Source: Paracoccaceae bacterium
GTDB lineage: Bacteria; Pseudomonadota; Alphaproteobacteria; Rhodobacterales; Rhodobacteraceae
NCBI GenBank assembly: GCA_013214715.1
Contig: JABSSB010000010.1
Span: 8,493-19,414 of the forward strand
Length of the DNA stretch: 10,922 bases
Direction of reading: 5' to 3'
Below are positions 1 through 7,918 of this stretch, piece after piece. Numbering within the stretch: the first letter of the stretch is position 1; every line of letters begins with the position of its first letter. The notes under the pieces were generated by a model. It made no database searches. It saw only the letters and a list, made by a program, of their open reading frames with translations, and had not been told where the DNA came from. Both the position numbers and the translations under genes were made by a program.

Positions 1-2
1 GA

Positions 3-713
3 CTTGCGCAGCTTTTTGGCCCGCTCGAAGATCGGTATCCCGAGGAACGCAAAGACCCCGGAAGCTATCAGATTCCCAAAGTATCGAATGTGCGAGAGGA
101 TGGATCGACCTCGCAAGAGCTGGACCTGAAAACGCTGGGGCTGAAAGCCAATTTCCTGTGGCATGCAGACAGCACCTTTCTGCCCATTCCGGCGCTGACC
201 AATATCCTGATCGGCCGCGTGGTCACCAAAACCGGCGGCGCAACTGAACTGGCCTCGACCCGCGCAGGCTGGGCGGCGATGCCGGAAACCTTGAAAGACA
301 AGGTGCGCAGGCGCGGTGTCTGGCATCGCTATGCGCATTCGCGGGCCAAGATCTCGCCCGAATTGGCGGCATTGCCGATGTTCAACAAATGGCCGGACAC
401 ACGCTGGAAACCGGTCTGGACCAATCCCGTCACCGGAGAGGAGGCGCTGTATATCGCCTCGCACGCCTTCAGGCTGGACGGGATGGAGGAGGCCGAAAGC
501 CAGACCCTGATCGACGAGTTGGTCGATTTCTGCACCCAGCCACAGTTTGTCTATCCCCATCAGTGGCAGGAAGGCGATGTCTTGATCTGGGACCAGCGCG
601 CCGTTTTGCACCGTGGCACGCCGTGGAACTATGACGAACCGCGCACACTGTCGAGCATCTGCACATCGGCAATGGCGGCCGATGGCCTCGAATCATTGCG
701 CATGGAGGGCTAG
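3..713 (+). CDS. TauD/TfdA family 2-oxoglutarate-dependent dioxygenase, 3' part (N-terminus outside window)
   Basis: The frame is open from the window edge to the TAG at 711-713, giving 236 visible residues. The family is about 280-300 aa, so roughly 40-60 N-terminal residues are missing. A GTG at 90 lies inside the conserved domain and is not the true start. Visible Fe(II) ligands are the HxD pair in FLWHADSTF (His codon at 162) and the distal His in VLHRGTPW (codon at 609). The Arg of the following EPRTL is the expected 2-oxoglutarate carboxylate contact. Enzymes of this family couple 2-oxoglutarate decarboxylation to hydroxylation of small acids such as taurine or 2,4-D. The tryptophan-rich context of both motifs resembles the TfdA branch, but the substrate cannot be told from sequence. 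The stop lies one base before the next gene, whose ribosome binding site is inside this gene's last codons, so the two are probably co-transcribed. Confidence 0.9.
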   Translation, partial: LAQLFGPLEDRYPEERKDPGSYQIPKVSNVREDGSTSQELDLKTLGLKANFLWHADSTFLPIPALTNILIGRVVTKTGGATELASTRAGWAAMPETLKDKVRRRGVWHRYAHSRAKISPELAALPMFNKWPDTRWKPVWTNPVTGEEALYIASHAFRLDGMEEAESQTLIDELVDFCTQPQFVYPHQWQEGDVLIWDQRAVLHRGTPWNYDEPRTLSSICTSAMAADGLESLRMEG

Positions 714-714
714 G

Positions 715-1215
715 ATGGAAGCTGTCATCCTGTGGGTTCTCGCGGCGATGGTTCTGCTGCCCGCACTCTGGCTGACCATTGGCGCGCTAGAGAATCTATT
801 CCACCCGGCGATCAATGAAACCTTCACGACCGAAGTAATGGATATGGCCCGCCTACGCGCCGATTACCCCGAAGCCTATGATCTGGTCGCCTATCGCCGC
901 GTGACCAACCCCGCCCTGACCCGCGCGGCATTCCGGCTGGTTGTCGGGTGGGAGATACTGTCGGCTCTGGCGTTGTGGATCGCGGTGATAGGCCTGTTTC
1001 TGGCCGCGTTGGGCCTGTCCGATCCCGGCGCTGCCATGATCCGTGGGTTAGTCGCCTCAGCCATGTTCACAGCGACATGGTGCGGGTTTCTGGTGGTGGG
1101 CAATTGGTATTGCTATTGGTTCGGCCATGAAGGCGCGCAGGTCACGCATTTCCACATGACGCTGTGGGGGTTTGCGGTGATGATCCTGCTGATGCTGGGG
1201 TTTTTGGTGCTGTGA
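715..1215 (+). CDS. Small four-helix inner-membrane protein, DUF2165-like
   Basis: This is a 166 aa protein. The ATG at 715 is chosen because GGAGG at 704-708 sits 6 bases upstream and the previous gene stops at 713. An in-frame ATG at 613 would overlap the dioxygenase by about 100 bases and is unlikely. Hydrophobic segments lie at about residues 3-24, 72-98, 108-129 and 146-166. Between helices 1 and 2 is a soluble stretch with ENLFHPAINETF and a VMDM motif, resembling the 'N-x-T-D-x-x-N ... HVLSMD' region I associate with DUF2165. After helix 3 comes GNWYCYWFGHEG. No catalytic motif is recognised and the family's function is unknown. Pairing with the dioxygenase suggests a linked role, but nothing in the sequence proves it. 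Membrane protein is near certain; the DUF2165 label is less so. Confidence 0.8.
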   Translation: MEAVILWVLAAMVLLPALWLTIGALENLFHPAINETFTTEVMDMARLRADYPEAYDLVAYRRVTNPALTRAAFRLVVGWEILSALALWIAVIGLFLAALGLSDPGAAMIRGLVASAMFTATWCGFLVVGNWYCYWFGHEGAQVTHFHMTLWGFAVMILLMLGFLVL

Positions 1216-1228
1216 CGCCGTTTCAGCC

Positions 1229-2161
1229 TCAATAGCCGCGGGTGCGGTCCACTTCGAACAGCAGACCCTCGCCCGCCTCGGCACGCCGAATGTTTTCAGC
1301 GACGACCTTGGCCGCGGATCCGGGCCGCGTTTCGCTGGCAATATGGGGCGTCACGGTCACGTTCGGATGCGACCAGAACGGATGGTCCGATGGCAAGGGT
1401 TCGATGCGGAACACATCAAGCGTAGCGTGCCCAACCTGCCCACTGCCCAATGCGGCCAGCAGGGCGTCGTCATCGATCAAAGGCCCGCGTCCCGGATTGA
1501 TCACCGCAGCGCCCGGCGCAAGCAAGGCCAGCGTGTCGGCGTTCAGCGTGTTGTCGGTGGCGGGCGTATCGGGAAGCAGCAGCACGACAATCTCGGCCCC
1601 AGTCAAAGCCTGCACCAAGCCGTCTGCGCCATGATGGCATGTCACGCCATCAATGTGGCGGGCACTGCGGCTCCAACCGCTGACCTGAAAGCCTAGCCCA
1701 GACAGAGTTTCAGCACAGGCCCAACCCAACTCTCCCAAGCCCAGAACGGTGACCTTCCGATCCTCGGCCAAAGGCGGCACAGCCGGGGCCCAAAGGTGAT
1801 CGGGATTTACGATCTGCGCATCCATGCCAAGATGATGCCGCAGCACATGCCCAGTTACCCATTCGCGCATGCCCTGTTTCAATCCGTGATCCACCATCCG
1901 GCACAGCGGCACGGTCAAAGTTGCATTGCCTACAATCGCCTCCACCCCGGCCCAGAGGTTCAAAACGGCCTTCAACCTTTTGTAGGGCGTGAAATCCTGC
2001 ACCGGCGAATTTGGCGCGTAGATCATGAAATCGACCTGCTCTGGCGCGATCTCTTGCGACAAATGCACGTCGAGCCCCGCGTCGGCAAACGCCTGCGTCA
2101 GCGGCGCGCGGTAGCTGTCCCAGCGTTCAGGCCGGGCGGCAAACAGGACGTTCAGGGGCAT
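1229..2161 (-). CDS. ghrA: D-2-hydroxyacid dehydrogenase, glyoxylate/hydroxypyruvate reductase A type
   Basis: This 310 aa cytosolic NAD(P)H-dependent reductase probably converts glyoxylate to glycolate and hydroxypyruvate to glycerate. The ATG at 2161 starts MPLNVLFAARPERW, typical of GhrA-like proteins. The frame extends further upstream, but that part overlaps rodA, and GAGG sits 7 bases before this ATG. The Rossmann motif GLGELG is at residues 141-146. The catalytic set is Arg225 in INPGRGPL, Glu254 in RIEPLP and His273 in TPHIAS, matching the Arg/Glu/His triad of the family. The length is normal. It starts 4 bp after the rodA stop, so it is the last gene of the mreB operon and probably depends on read-through from it. 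Another 2-hydroxyacid substrate is possible, because this family is assigned loosely. Confidence 0.9.
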   Translation of the reverse strand: MPLNVLFAARPERWDSYRAPLTQAFADAGLDVHLSQEIAPEQVDFMIYAPNSPVQDFTPYKRLKAVLNLWAGVEAIVGNATLTVPLCRMVDHGLKQGMREWVTGHVLRHHLGMDAQIVNPDHLWAPAVPPLAEDRKVTVLGLGELGWACAETLSGLGFQVSGWSRSARHIDGVTCHHGADGLVQALTGAEIVVLLLPDTPATDNTLNADTLALLAPGAAVINPGRGPLIDDDALLAALGSGQVGHATLDVFRIEPLPSDHPFWSHPNVTVTPHIASETRPGSAAKVVAENIRRAEAGEGLLFEVDRTRGY

Positions 2162-2165
2162 GTCT

Positions 2166-3305
2166 TTACCTCGGTCGGTGGATATTGGCGGATTGAACCA
2201 ACCCGAACGCGGCGAGAAGCACAAGCATGGCCGACCCGCCATAGCTGACCAGCGGCAGTGGCACACCGACGACCGGCGCGAGCCCCATCACCATCGACAT
2301 GTTGACGGCAAAGAACAGGAAGAAAGTGATCGCCACGCCAAAGCTGACCAATTGCGCGAAACGGTCGCGCGTCGACACCGCGGTGACAATGCAGAACAGG
2401 ACAATCAGGCCATAGATAATCAGCAAGGACACTCCGCCGACAAAGCCAAATTCTTCTGCCAAAGTCGTAAAGATGAAATCGGTATGCTTTTCGGGCAGAA
2501 AGTTCAGGCGCGTCTGGGTGCCTTGCATGAAGCCGCGCCCCGACCATCCGCCCGACCCAAGCGCAATCTTGGATTGGGTGATGTGATACCCCGCACCCAA
2601 AGGCTCTTGCGAGGGATCAAGGAAGATGTCGATCCGACGATACTGATAGTCGTTCAGCAACTGCCAGTCGGTGCCGCGGCTTTGGAACACGGCGAGGATC
2701 AGGGCCACGCCCGCCGCGATCACGGCCGCGAAATAGCCCCAGTGCACACCCGCCAGGAACATCACTCCACCGCTGCCGACCACCAACAATAGGGAGGTGC
2801 CCAGATCAGGCTGTTTGATGATCAGCGCCGTCGGCAGCAGAACGATCAGAACCGGCAGCAGGACAAAGAACGGGTGCGAAATCCGTTTCGCCGGAAGCCA
2901 GTCATAATAGGCGGCCAGCATCATCACCACGGCGATTTTCATCAGTTCTGACGGCTGCAATTGCATGAATCCCAGATCGATCCAGCGCTGCGCGCCCATC
3001 CCGACAGTGCCAAAAAACTCCACCGCCACCAGAAGGGCCAGACCAAACAGATACGCCACCCCGGACAGGTTGCGCCAGAACCAGATCGGGATCAGCGCCA
3101 CAACCAGCATCACCGCCATGCCAAGGGCAAAGCGCTCCATCTGCTGTTCGGCCCAGGGTGACATCGACCCGCCCGCCACCGAATACAGCATCATGAACCC
3201 CACGCCCGCCGCTGCGGCCAGCAGCAGCGTTAGGGGCCAGTTCAGGAACAACAGCTTGCGAAAGCCCGTGGGCGTAGATTTGACGTTATATTCGAGAAAG
3301 CTCAT
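2166..3305 (-). CDS. rodA: RodA (MrdB), SEDS peptidoglycan glycosyltransferase of the elongasome
   Basis: This 379 aa polytopic inner-membrane protein polymerises lipid II into glycan strands during cell elongation and partners with PBP2. About ten hydrophobic segments run from residue 20 to the C-terminus. SEDS hallmarks are present: LQPSELMK near 116-123, KQPDLGTS at 164-171, the LPEKHTDFIF loop at 270-279 whose Asp276 corresponds to the essential catalytic aspartate, and the C-terminal PLPLVSYGGSAM. A short cytosolic N-terminus (MSFLEYNVKSTPTGFRK) precedes helix 1. The ATG overlaps the mrdA stop by 4 bp (ATGA), the usual sign of translational coupling and fixed stoichiometry with PBP2. Context and motifs favour RodA over the divisome relative FtsW. 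Confidence 0.97.
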   Translation of the reverse strand: MSFLEYNVKSTPTGFRKLLFLNWPLTLLLAAAAGVGFMMLYSVAGGSMSPWAEQQMERFALGMAVMLVVALIPIWFWRNLSGVAYLFGLALLVAVEFFGTVGMGAQRWIDLGFMQLQPSELMKIAVVMMLAAYYDWLPAKRISHPFFVLLPVLIVLLPTALIIKQPDLGTSLLLVVGSGGVMFLAGVHWGYFAAVIAAGVALILAVFQSRGTDWQLLNDYQYRRIDIFLDPSQEPLGAGYHITQSKIALGSGGWSGRGFMQGTQTRLNFLPEKHTDFIFTTLAEEFGFVGGVSLLIIYGLIVLFCIVTAVSTRDRFAQLVSFGVAITFFLFFAVNMSMVMGLAPVVGVPLPLVSYGGSAMLVLLAAFGLVQSANIHRPR

Positions 3306-5242
3306 GCGCGGTCGCTTCCCCGTAGCGCGCCCGGAGGCGGCTGGTTCAGTTCTTTCTGCTGGGCCGCGATACGCTCACGATCCTTGGCCGGATAGGCCTC
3401 AAGCGGCGGCGTGCCGTCATAAAGTGCCTGAAGCGTGATGTCGCGGGCAATGGGCGCTGCGGCTTTGGAACCGCCGCCGCCATGCTCCACCACCACGGCC
3501 ACGGCAAATTTGGGCCGGTCAAAGGGGGCGAAATTCACAAAAAGCGCGTGATCGCGGCGTTCCCACGGCAGATCCTCATTCTTGGTCACACCGGCGGCGC
3601 GTTCGGCGGCGGTGATGTTGCGGACTTGGCTGGTGCCGGTCTTGCCCGCCATGCGGAAGGCATCATCGATGATCCGGCTGCCATAGGCGGTGCCGCGCCG
3701 ATCATTGCTGGTGTCATACATCGCTTCGCGGATATAGCGCAGATTGGTCGGGTTCAGGCCAAGGCTTTCGCCTGCGCCGCCGGTTTGTTCTGCGCCATCC
3801 TGGCTTTTGACCAGACGCGGCGACACCGCTCGCCCGGTGGCCAGCCGCGCCGTCATCACCGCCAGTTGCATGGGTGAGGCCAGCATGAACCCCTGCCCGA
3901 TCGAGGCGTTGGCCGTGTCCCCGATCAGCCAGCTTTCATCATGCACGCGTTGTTTCCAGTCGGTCGTGGGCGTCAGACCCTGCGCCACAGCCGACATCGG
4001 CAGATCATGCCGTACGCCCAGACCAAGCCGGTTGGCCATTTCGGTGATCTTGTTGATCCCGACCTTCATGGCGACGTCGTAATAATACACATCGCAAGAC
4101 TGCTTGAGCGAATTCTTCAGATCCATGTGCCCATGCCCGCCGCGTTTCCAGCAATGGAAACGGCGGTTGCCCACCTGCATATGACCGGGGCACCAGACGG
4201 TGTCTTCAGGGCCGATCACCCCGGCCTCCAGCGCGGCCAGAGCCGTGACCATCTTGAAGGTCGAGCCGGGCGGATAGGTGCCTTGCACAGTCTTGTTGGC
4301 CAGCGGGCGGTATTTGTTTGAGGTCAGGCGGTTGTAATCCGCCACGGAAATACCGCGTACGAACAGGTTGGGGTCAAAGGCGGGCGATGACGCAATCGCC
4401 CGAAGATCTCCCGTGTCGCAATCCATGATCACTGCGGCGGCACTTTCGCCGCCCAACCGCGCCTGCACATAGCGTTGCAGCCTGGCATCGACGGTCAATT
4501 GCAAATCGGTGCCTTTGACACCGTCCTGCCGGTCAAGCTCTCGCATCACACGGCCTGCGGCATTGACCTCGACCCGTTTGGCACCGGCCTGCCCGCGCAA
4601 CTGGTCTTCCAGCTTCGATTCCAGCCCGACCTTGCCGATCTGAAAGCGCGGGATTTTCAGCACCGGGTTCGGCGCCTCCAGCTTCGACAGATCAAAATCC
4701 GACACCGGCCCGACATAGCCGACGACATGCGCAAAATCCGCTCCCTGAGGGTAATTGCGGGCCAGCCCAACCTCGGGCGTGATGCCGGGCAGCGATGGCG
4801 CATTGACTGCAACCCGCGAAATATCATCCCAGCTGACCTGATCGGCAACGGTGATCGGCAGGAAAGGCGGGCTGCGGTAGAGTTCTGCCTTGAGCTTTTC
4901 CATCTCGGCCGGGTCGATATGGACCAGTTGCGACAGGTTCAGCAGCACGTCATCTACGTCGCCGGCATCTTCGCGCACGATGATGATGCGATAAGAGGGT
5001 GTGTTCTGCGCGATGATCTCGCCATTGCGGTCAAAGAGTTCCCCCCGTTCAGGCGCGATCAGGCGGTCATTGATCCGGTTTTCTTCGGCCAGCAGGCGAT
5101 ATTGGTCGGCTTGCTCCACTTGAAGATAGCGCATCCGTCCAGCCAGAAGCCCCATGAACCCAAGCTGCAGCCCGCCCACAAGCAGTGTGCGCCGCCCAAA
5201 GCGGCGATGCAGCAAGCCAAGTTCCTTGTCCGACCGTTTCAC
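3302..5242 (-). CDS. mrdA: Penicillin-binding protein 2 (class B transpeptidase, MrdA)
   Basis: This 646 aa monofunctional transpeptidase cross-links lateral-wall peptidoglycan. A short cytosolic tail is followed by one membrane anchor at about residues 19-36. The non-catalytic pedestal comes next (RGELFDRNGEIIAQN near 66-80, then the GKVGLE region near 203-208), then the penicillin-binding domain. Active-site motifs are Ser327-Thr-Phe-Lys330, Ser382-Cys-Asp384 and Lys534-Thr-Gly536. The insert between motifs 1 and 2 carries Cys351, Cys364, His370 and Cys383, a plausible metal site. The C-terminus is Pro/Gln-rich. The start is a GTG at 5242 that overlaps the mreD stop (GTGA); no in-frame ATG lies nearby upstream, and the hydrophilic MKRSDKELG N-terminus before the anchor fits the family. 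Length is typical. Confidence 0.97.
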   Translation of the reverse strand: MKRSDKELGLLHRRFGRRTLLVGGLQLGFMGLLAGRMRYLQVEQADQYRLLAEENRINDRLIAPERGELFDRNGEIIAQNTPSYRIIIVREDAGDVDDVLLNLSQLVHIDPAEMEKLKAELYRSPPFLPITVADQVSWDDISRVAVNAPSLPGITPEVGLARNYPQGADFAHVVGYVGPVSDFDLSKLEAPNPVLKIPRFQIGKVGLESKLEDQLRGQAGAKRVEVNAAGRVMRELDRQDGVKGTDLQLTVDARLQRYVQARLGGESAAAVIMDCDTGDLRAIASSPAFDPNLFVRGISVADYNRLTSNKYRPLANKTVQGTYPPGSTFKMVTALAALEAGVIGPEDTVWCPGHMQVGNRRFHCWKRGGHGHMDLKNSLKQSCDVYYYDVAMKVGINKITEMANRLGLGVRHDLPMSAVAQGLTPTTDWKQRVHDESWLIGDTANASIGQGFMLASPMQLAVMTARLATGRAVSPRLVKSQDGAEQTGGAGESLGLNPTNLRYIREAMYDTSNDRRGTAYGSRIIDDAFRMAGKTGTSQVRNITAAERAAGVTKNEDLPWERRDHALFVNFAPFDRPKFAVAVVVEHGGGGSKAAAPIARDITLQALYDGTPPLEAYPAKDRERIAAQQKELNQPPPGALRGSDRA

Positions 5243-5781
5243 GAACGCACCCCCATCCGGTCTGCTTCTGCGGCTGACAAACGCTCAATCCCCAAAAGCG
5301 TTTGCGAGACCCACACCACAACAGGGTAAACCCCGATGGTAAAGATAAGCTGCGTCACATCGACCGACAGGCGCGGTTGCGGCACGGCCAGAACCGTCAG
5401 GCCCACACGCATCAGCACAGTTGCAACGATCAGAACAATCGACACGCTCAACCATTCGGTGGCAAAGGTAGCCTCCCCGCCTAGCCCATTGCGCGCACGC
5501 AGGAATTCGCAACCCAACAAAACCAGCAAGGCCCATAGGCCCGGTGGGCGTTGCAACAACAGATCAGCCAGAAGCAAAGCCGCCGCCAGAAGAACAGGCG
5601 GCACATATTCCGGGCGCCGCACAGACCATGCAAAGGCAAAGGCTGCGATAAGATCGGGCCAGCCCCATGCACGCGGCCCGAAATCCAGCGGTAGAAGGTG
5701 GAAGAAACAGATCAACAGGACCAGGGCCAGAAAGGTGGCGCGTTTGCTCCAAACCGTATGGGCGGGGGCGACGCGATCCAT
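5239..5781 (-). CDS. mreD: Rod shape-determining membrane protein MreD
   Basis: This 180 aa protein has about six hydrophobic segments (roughly residues 15-32, 41-53, 62-77, 81-95, 109-131 and 143-164). It is poorly conserved at sequence level, so the assignment rests on size, topology, the N-terminal LLPLDFGPRAWGWPDL region (short loop after helix 1, then PDL) typical of alphaproteobacterial MreD, and position between mreC and mrdA. MreD works with MreC in the membrane to regulate RodA-PBP2. The ATG at 5781 shares one base with the mreC stop (TGATG). GAGG about 10 bases upstream, or AAGG 4 bases upstream, could serve as ribosome binding site. The 3' end overlaps the mrdA GTG start by 4 bp. 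Confidence 0.92.
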   Translation of the reverse strand: MDRVAPAHTVWSKRATFLALVLLICFFHLLPLDFGPRAWGWPDLIAAFAFAWSVRRPEYVPPVLLAAALLLADLLLQRPPGLWALLVLLGCEFLRARNGLGGEATFATEWLSVSIVLIVATVLMRVGLTVLAVPQPRLSVDVTQLIFTIGVYPVVVWVSQTLLGIERLSAAEADRMGVRS

Positions 5782-6695
5782 CAGCCTTCGTCCTCGACGG
5801 GGGGCAACAGGTCGAACCGGGCCGCCGGGCCGGGCAGTTCCGGGCCAACGACTGCCCCCGGATCTTCGATCCGCGGCTTGCCGTTGTGGCGCAGCACCCG
5901 CAGGAATTCCAGCCGTTCAAAATCCGCCGCCAGCCGAACCCGCAGCACGCCATTGCGGTCGGCCGCAACCTGCCCGATCAGCAAACCGGGCGGAAAGACC
6001 TCTCCATCCCCTGAACTGACAACCCGATCACCGGGGCGCACAAGTTCCGGCTTTTCCAGAAAATCGATGCGCGGGGCAAAGGAGTTGTCCCCGCTGACCA
6101 GCATGGTTTGCCCCGATGGCTGCACCGTCGCCGGAACCGAACTGGCCGCATCTGTCAGCAGCACAACCCGCGCCGTGCCTGCCGCTGTGCCTGAGATGCG
6201 CCCGACAAGGCCAATCCCGTCCATCGCCGCCCACCCATCACGCACACCGTCCCGCGCACCGACATTCAACAGAACCGATTGCCGAAAGGGGGAGCCGCTA
6301 TCGGCCAGCACAACACCGGTGATAAAGGTCAGCTGCGGATCAAGCCGCACATTGTTGAGATCGAGAAGCCGGGCGTTTTCCTGCTCCAATTGCAGCGCGG
6401 CTTCTTTCCAAGACTGCATCTGGCTCAACTCCCGACGCAATTCCCGGTTTTGTTCAGCCAATCGCTGATAGCTTTGGAAATCCCGCGCAAGATTGGCGAG
6501 GCCGGTCACCGGCGCCATTGCCCAATCCATCCGGGGCACGATCTGGTCGATCACCTGCGCGCGAAACAGTTCAACCCGCGGACTGTCAATTCGCCAAACG
6601 AGAAACACGGCCAGCAAAACGAGCGCGACACAAGCCAAAAGAAGCCGCCGCAGCGGAGTGGCATAGTCATCACGCTTTGATCGGTCCTGGGCCAA
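5781..6695 (-). CDS. mreC: Rod shape-determining protein MreC (TTG start)
   Basis: This is a 304 aa bitopic protein. Residues 1-15 are a charged cytosolic tail, a membrane anchor lies at about 16-34, and an apparent coiled coil runs about 66-112 (LARDFQSYQRLAEQNREL onward, rich in Glu/Gln/Leu). Periplasmic beta domains follow, with conserved stretches such as GARDGVRDGWAA and LVSGDNS. MreC dimerises and contacts PBP2 to activate RodA-PBP2. The start is a TTG at 6695: an in-frame stop lies 36 bases upstream, there is no ATG between it and the anchor, and GAGG at 6704-6707 sits 8 bases before the TTG. The C-terminus ends in a short acidic tail (PPVEDEG). It lies 59 bases after the mreB stop. 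Confidence 0.95.
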   Translation of the reverse strand: MAQDRSKRDDYATPLRRLLLACVALVLLAVFLVWRIDSPRVELFRAQVIDQIVPRMDWAMAPVTGLANLARDFQSYQRLAEQNRELRRELSQMQSWKEAALQLEQENARLLDLNNVRLDPQLTFITGVVLADSGSPFRQSVLLNVGARDGVRDGWAAMDGIGLVGRISGTAAGTARVVLLTDAASSVPATVQPSGQTMLVSGDNSFAPRIDFLEKPELVRPGDRVVSSGDGEVFPPGLLIGQVAADRNGVLRVRLAADFERLEFLRVLRHNGKPRIEDPGAVVGPELPGPAARFDLLPPVEDEG

Positions 6696-6703
6696 ATGCT
6701 CTG

Positions 6704-6707
6704 CCTC
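6704..6707 (-). promoter_or_regulatory. Ribosome binding site that supports the mreC TTG start
   Basis: On the minus strand GAGG is followed by 8 bases and then the TTG at 6695. This decides the mreC start, since no ATG is available in frame between the upstream stop and the membrane anchor. Confidence 0.65.
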
Positions 6708-6754
6708 TGGTCCCGGAACATCGCCGGGTCACGTATGGTGTGAGTCTGAAAGCC

Positions 6755-7801
6755 TTAGCTTTCGTAGTCAATCGCGTGACGCAGCTGTTTTTCGTATTCC
6801 AGCGCCTTGCCGGTGCCCAGCGCCACGCAATTCAGGCTTTCATCTGCAATTGTCACGGCCAGCCCGGTCTGCTCGCGCAGAGCCAGATCCAGATCGCCCA
6901 ACAACGCGCCGCCACCGGTCAGCATGACGCCGCGATCCACGATATCGGCCGCCAGATCAGGCGGCGTGGTCTCCAACGCGGTCATTACCGCTTCGCAGAT
7001 TTGCTGCACGGGTTCAGCCAGCGCCTCAGCCACCTGGGCCTGGCTGATTTCCACTTCTTTCGGCACGCCGTTCAAAAGGTCGCGCCCACGGATCATCATC
7101 GACTGGCCGCGCCCGTCATCGGGCATCCGGGCTGTTCCGATCGATGTCTTGATACGTTCCGCCGTCGATTCGCCCACCAAGAGGTTCTGCTGGCGACGCA
7201 GGTAAGAGATAATCGCCTCATCCATCCGGTCCCCCCCGACGCGGACCGAGCGGGCATACACAATGTCGCCCAGCGACAGAACCGCGACCTCGGTCGTTCC
7301 CCCACCGATATCGACGACCATGTTGCCGGTGGGATCGGTGATCGGCATGCCTGCACCAATCGCCGCCGCAATCGGTTCGGCAATCAAACCCGCGCGACGC
7401 GCCCCCGCAGACAGCACCGACTGACGAATCGCGCGCTTTTCCACCGGGGTCGCGCCATGTGGCACGCAGACGATGATTTTCGGCTTTGAGAAGGTCGAAC
7501 GGCGATGCACCTTGCGGATGAAATGCTTGATCATCTCTTCGGCGGTGTCGAAATCGGCAATCACGCCTTCGCGCATGGGGCGAATGGCTTCGATCGATCC
7601 GGGCGTGCGGCCCAGCATCAGCTTGGCATCTTCGCCCACGGCGAGCACTTTTTTCACGCCGTCCTTGACATGATAGGCCACCACCGACGGTTCCGACAGG
7701 ATCACGCCGCGTCCTTTGACATAGACCAGAGTATTCGCGGTCCCGAGGTCAATGGCCATGTCAGAGCTGAAAATACCGCCCAGCGAGTCGAAAAGTCCCA
7801 T
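6755..7801 (-). CDS. mreB: MreB, bacterial actin that organises cell elongation
   Basis: This 348 aa protein polymerises with ATP into membrane-bound filaments that steer the wall-building complex. The N-terminal MGLFDSLGGIFSS forms the amphipathic membrane-binding helix. Actin-fold motifs are phosphate loop 1 (DLGTANTLVYVKG, residues 18-30), the AEPIAAAIGAG segment carrying the catalytic-type Glu at 142, phosphate loop 2 (DIGGGTTEVAV, 164-174) and the adenosine motif LTGGGALL (294-301). The length is that of the family. The ATG at 7801 is followed at once by the membrane helix, so the start is firm; GGAG lies 13 bases upstream, a little far. It is the first gene of the operon and is probably transcribed from the 275-base spacer upstream. 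Confidence 0.98.
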   Translation of the reverse strand: MGLFDSLGGIFSSDMAIDLGTANTLVYVKGRGVILSEPSVVAYHVKDGVKKVLAVGEDAKLMLGRTPGSIEAIRPMREGVIADFDTAEEMIKHFIRKVHRRSTFSKPKIIVCVPHGATPVEKRAIRQSVLSAGARRAGLIAEPIAAAIGAGMPITDPTGNMVVDIGGGTTEVAVLSLGDIVYARSVRVGGDRMDEAIISYLRRQQNLLVGESTAERIKTSIGTARMPDDGRGQSMMIRGRDLLNGVPKEVEISQAQVAEALAEPVQQICEAVMTALETTPPDLAADIVDRGVMLTGGGALLGDLDLALREQTGLAVTIADESLNCVALGTGKALEYEKQLRHAIDYES

Positions 7802-7864
7802 GCGCTTTTGTCTTCTCCGAAAGAGTCGTTATTGGCCCGAAAGGTCACCTGTAAGGGCGTAGTT

Positions 7865-7892
7865 TGTATAGGCCGGTCATGCAGTCAACAAA
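7865..7892 (-). promoter_or_regulatory. Possible promoter for the mreB operon (weak)
   Basis: On the minus strand TATACA (7865-7870) resembles a -10 box. Upstream at 15-16 bases is TTGTTG or TTTGTT as a poor -35. A nearby TTGACT (7883-7888) is a better -35 match but only 12 bases away. Position about 65 bases before mreB is reasonable. No start site can be proven from sequence. Confidence 0.25.
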
Positions 7893-7918
7893 AGCGGATC
7901 GTGAGGTCAGATGGCATG

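Noticed and set aside
613..714. Upstream ATG extension of the small membrane protein
   Set aside because: It would overlap the dioxygenase in another frame and add a basic, non-membrane stretch. The ATG at 715 has a strong GGAGG at correct spacing.
1216..1228. Shared terminator between the convergent genes
   Set aside because: Only 13 bases separate the stops, and I see no stem or T-run there in either direction.
2162..2266. N-terminal extension of the ghrA-like gene
   Set aside because: The added residues come from the rodA 3' end read in another frame; MPLNVLFAARPERW is the natural family N-terminus with a good ribosome binding site.
4475..5329. 284-codon plus-strand open frame opposite mrdA
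   Set aside because: It lies wholly over the mrdA N-terminal half, which is certain. No ribosome binding site or recognisable motif.
6518..7489. 323-codon plus-strand open frame opposite mreC and mreB
   Set aside because: It spans the mreC start, the spacer and most of mreB on the opposite strand. Composition is that of a shadow frame.
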